Shown: positions 62,405 through 64,000 of the stretch, one piece after another
Numbering within the stretch: position 1 is the first letter of the stretch
Layout of the letters: the number at the start of each line of letters is the position of its first letter
Source of the DNA: RH-AL1 sp964235705
GTDB taxonomy: Bacteria > Pseudomonadota > Alphaproteobacteria > Rhizobiales > Beijerinckiaceae
Reading direction: 5' to 3'
Assembly: GCA_964235705.1 (NCBI GenBank)
Contig: CAXSDP010000012.1
Location: 7,232-71,231, forward strand
DNA length: 64,000 bases
The notes under the pieces: model-generated
Told to the model about the DNA's origin: nothing
Database searches by the model: none
Seen by the model: the letters and a program-made list of their open reading frames with translations, nothing else
Made by a program: the position numbers and the translations under genes

Positions 62405-62878
62405 TCAAACGTTCATCGAGCCATCGTCGGACACCTGACCGTTCGGGGTCATGCCGTGGACCGCGTTCGGCAGGTGCTGGCTGAGTTGGGACAGGAAGTC
62501 GCCCGGCTCCATTCCGGCCTGGGAGGCCATGCCCTGCACCTGCTGCTGGCCGAAGACGTTCTGCAACTGTTGCGGCGACACTGACTGGTTGGGACCATTG
62601 CCGATCCAGGATTGCGCGATGTGGCCGAGGCCGGCGTTCTCGAACTGCGAGAGGATCCCGCCAATCCCGCCACCAGCACCGCCGCCCTGACCACCCATGC
62701 CTTGGCCGCCCAACAAGCCGCCCAGACCCCCCTGGCCTGCCCCCGCCTGCCCGCCGCCGAGCAGACCCGACAGGACGCTGCCCATGCCGCCCATGCCACC
62801 CGACGAGCCGCTGTTGGTACCGGTGTTCTGGCCGCCCATGAGGCCGCCGATGACTGATTCAAGAAGACCCATGTCCAT
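62405..62878 (-). CDS. YidB-family (DUF937) protein
   Basis: A 157-residue Gly-rich protein. MDMGLLESVIGGLMGGQN and GGILSQFENAGLGHIAQSWI, NQSVSPQQLQNVFGQQQV are diagnostic of the YidB/DUF937 family, a cytosolic or envelope-associated bacterial protein of unknown function. The Gly/Ser-rich insert (about 20-75) is longer than in E. coli YidB. It is among stress-associated genes here. Confidence 0.9.
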   Translation of the reverse strand: MDMGLLESVIGGLMGGQNTGTNSGSSGGMGGMGSVLSGLLGGGQAGAGQGGLGGLLGGQGMGGQGGGAGGGIGGILSQFENAGLGHIAQSWIGNGPNQSVSPQQLQNVFGQQQVQGMASQAGMEPGDFLSQLSQHLPNAVHGMTPNGQVSDDGSMNV

Positions 62879-62931
62879 GTTTCCCTGTGATTGCGGTGAC
62901 GGGCACCCTTAGGCTGCCCGAGGGTTACCCG

Positions 62932-63192
62932 TCAAAGCGTGCGGCTTCGTCCCGTGACGGCGTGGTAGATGGCGAGGATGATCACGGCACCGACGATGGC
63001 GACGAACATGCTGTACAGGTTGAACCCGGTGACCGGTGCGGCCCCCAGCAACGAGAACACGTAGCCGCCGACGATGGCGCCGACGATGCCGAGCACGATG
63101 TCGATCAGCAAGCCTTGGCCGGTGCTATCAACGATCTTGCTGGCGATGAATCCGGCGATCCCACCAAGGACCAGCCACGCGATGATGGACAT
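62932..63192 (-). CDS. GlsB/YeaQ/YmgE-family small membrane protein
   Basis: An 86-residue inner-membrane protein with three hydrophobic segments (IIAWLVLGGIAGFIAS, IDIVLGIVGAIVGGYVFSLL, MFVAIVGAVIILAIYHAV), the 'transglycosylase-associated' family often induced by general stress. It is a short stand-alone member, which fits the surrounding small stress genes. Function unknown. Confidence 0.9.
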   Translation of the reverse strand: MSIIAWLVLGGIAGFIASKIVDSTGQGLLIDIVLGIVGAIVGGYVFSLLGAAPVTGFNLYSMFVAIVGAVIILAIYHAVTGRSRTL

Positions 63193-63277
63193 GTCGTTCC
63201 CCTTGTCGATGTTTGTTGGTGTCGATGGGCCGCCCGCCCGGATGGGCGAAGCGGAGCGTCCTCATGACCTCGCGGCC

Positions 63278-63472
63278 CTACTTCTTGGCGGCACTCTTGC
63301 CATGCGCGTCCTTGGACGCCTCGTGCGCCTTGGTCGTATGCGCGTGAGCCTCTTCCGAATGCTTCTTGGCGCTCGCCGTGTCGCCCTTGGCGTGATGTTC
63401 GGCGGCGGTGTGATGGGACTTAGCGGCCGCCTCGTGGTGCTTGGCGGCTTCCTTGTGGGCTTTCTCGACCAT
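63278..63472 (-). CDS. Small His/Ala/Lys-rich helical protein
   Basis: A 64-residue low-complexity protein. ATG 63472 follows AAGGA by about 8 nt. The sequence is a string of 7-8-residue repeats (AAKHHEAAAKSHHTAAEHHA) forming an amphipathic helix with many histidines. Similar proteins are frequent in Methylobacterium-like and Bradyrhizobium-like genomes near stress genes. It may bind metals or nucleic acids; function unknown. Confidence 0.65.
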   Translation of the reverse strand: MVEKAHKEAAKHHEAAAKSHHTAAEHHAKGDTASAKKHSEEAHAHTTKAHEASKDAHGKSAAKK

Positions 63473-63567
63473 GGTGTCGTCCTTCTTCGTGATGTCGCGC
63501 CGTTCCGCGTGAGAGGGAGCCTTGAGCTCGAACACTCGGTCGGGTGACCGGCGGATGGTGGGTGGGA

Positions 63568-63840
63568 TCATAGCCCGCGTCGCTTCAGGCCGGCATCGAA
63601 CACCGGCAGGCACGTTTGGCCGAGTGAGGCCCGGTTCGCCTTCATGCAGACGAGCAACTGCTGCTCGTCGGGGTAGGTGGAAGCGCAAAGGCGTTGCGCG
63701 TCGGACGTGCACGCCGCTTTCTCCGTCTCGCTCAGGTGGAAGGTGTCGGCCGCGCTCGCCGCGATCGGCGGAAGCATCAGCGAGGTACCAACGAAGAATG
63801 ATCGTAGAACCGTTGAGTGCAGGAACACGGACGTCGCCAT
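63568..63840 (-). CDS. Secreted Cys-rich small protein
   Basis: A 90-residue exported protein. The signal peptide ends near ASAAD. The mature part has four cysteines in ACTSDAQRLC, LLVCMK and QTCLPVF, a pattern common in Rhizobiales 'cysteine-rich repeat' small secreted proteins. Function unknown. It precedes the His-rich gene on the same strand with about 95 bases between. Confidence 0.7.
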   Translation of the reverse strand: MATSVFLHSTVLRSFFVGTSLMLPPIAASAADTFHLSETEKAACTSDAQRLCASTYPDEQQLLVCMKANRASLGQTCLPVFDAGLKRRGL

Positions 63841-63862
63841 CGCTGATGGGGGTGAAGGTTCG

Positions 63863-63890
63863 AAGCCGGCCCGCGTGGACGGGCCGGCCT
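63863..63890. terminator. GC-rich stem-loop, probable terminator of the right-end gene
   Basis: AAGCCGGCCCG (63863-63873) pairs with CGGGCCGGCCT (63880-63890) over 10 of 11 positions around a 6-nt loop. The T-tract is poor on either strand, so termination is likely but may need Rho. It lies just behind the stop of the truncated minus-strand gene. Confidence 0.5.
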
Positions 63891-63898
63891 CGTGCGAC

Positions 63899-64000
63899 CT
63901 ACTTCTTGACGATGGGCTCGTCGTCGATGTCCGTCTTGCCGCCGACCACGCCGGTCCGCGTCGTGCCGCTGGTGCGGGCGTCGTCGACCTCGACCTCGGT
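63899..64000 (-). CDS. C-terminal end of an unidentified protein (truncated by window edge)
   Basis: Read on the minus strand, the last 33 codons of a gene end at TAG 63899-63901 with TGVVGGKTDIDDEPIVKK. The segment is hydrophilic and acidic. No family can be named from this piece. It is followed by a GC-rich stem-loop. Confidence 0.4.
   Translation of the reverse strand, partial: TEVEVDDARTSGTTRTGVVGGKTDIDDEPIVKK

Overview
The window is GC-rich chromosomal DNA from an alphaproteobacterium, most probably of the order Hyphomicrobiales (Rhizobiales). The support is the dnaK/dnaJ, obgE-proB and zwf-pgl gene content, an HWE-type histidine kinase, an Omp25/31-like outer-membrane protein, an NAD-type short 6-phosphogluconate dehydrogenase, KGG-repeat stress proteins and a CtrA-like TTAA-N7-TTAA site. 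Genus cannot be fixed from the sequence alone. Starts are often GTG or TTG, and many neighbouring genes overlap by 4 nt, so translational coupling is widespread.

Layout. 0-9 kb: the end of a truncated gene, a Tat-exported DyP/EfeB peroxidase, a divergent molybdate/tungstate-type module (short ModE-like regulator; binding protein; permease and ATPase fused in one polypeptide), a GT-A-like protein, and two MltB-type lytic transglycosylases around a small secreted protein. 9-21 kb: an HWE sensor kinase, then tkt, gnd and a tightly overlapped zwf-HAD-HAD-pgl operon (oxidative pentose phosphate pathway), a CnoX-like chaperedoxin, a LON-domain protein, a Trm112-like protein and TesB. 21-34 kb: tRNA-Arg(UCG), tRNA-Thr(GGU), leuC, a MotA/MotB-like membrane pair with a small partner, obgE, proB, arfB, dnaJ and dnaK. 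34-39 kb: a secreted LprI-like protein, a candidate small RNA with a strong terminator, nth, two convergent KGG-repeat proteins, an MFS transporter and an outer-membrane beta-barrel.

39.4-58.4 kb is the accessory part of the window: a surface-glycan locus of about 19 kb. It has two CAP10-like (GT90) transferases near its ends, three GT4-type glycosyltransferases, an FkbM methyltransferase, an acyl carrier protein with an FkbH-type HAD-IIIC enzyme, an alpha/beta-hydrolase, a beta-helix (pectate-lyase-like) protein, and several proteins built from shared modules: a 'GWA' domain, DUF4214 and a C-terminal jelly-roll-like segment. Two AT-rich intergenic regions inside it share an 11-bp motif. No PKS/NRPS module and no Wzx/Wzy gene is present in the window, so the locus looks like a decorating or assembly sub-cluster whose glycan is unknown. 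At least one of its genes (GT90 at 39.4-40.7 kb) appears frame-broken.

58.5-64 kb: a three-gene hydantoin/N-carbamoyl-amino-acid cluster (D-carbamoylase, hydantoin racemase, dihydroorotase-like amidohydrolase), then a run of minus-strand small envelope or stress proteins (PDZ protein, YidB/DUF937, GlsB/YeaQ, His/Ala/Lys-rich coiled coil, Cys-rich secreted protein), ending in a truncated gene.
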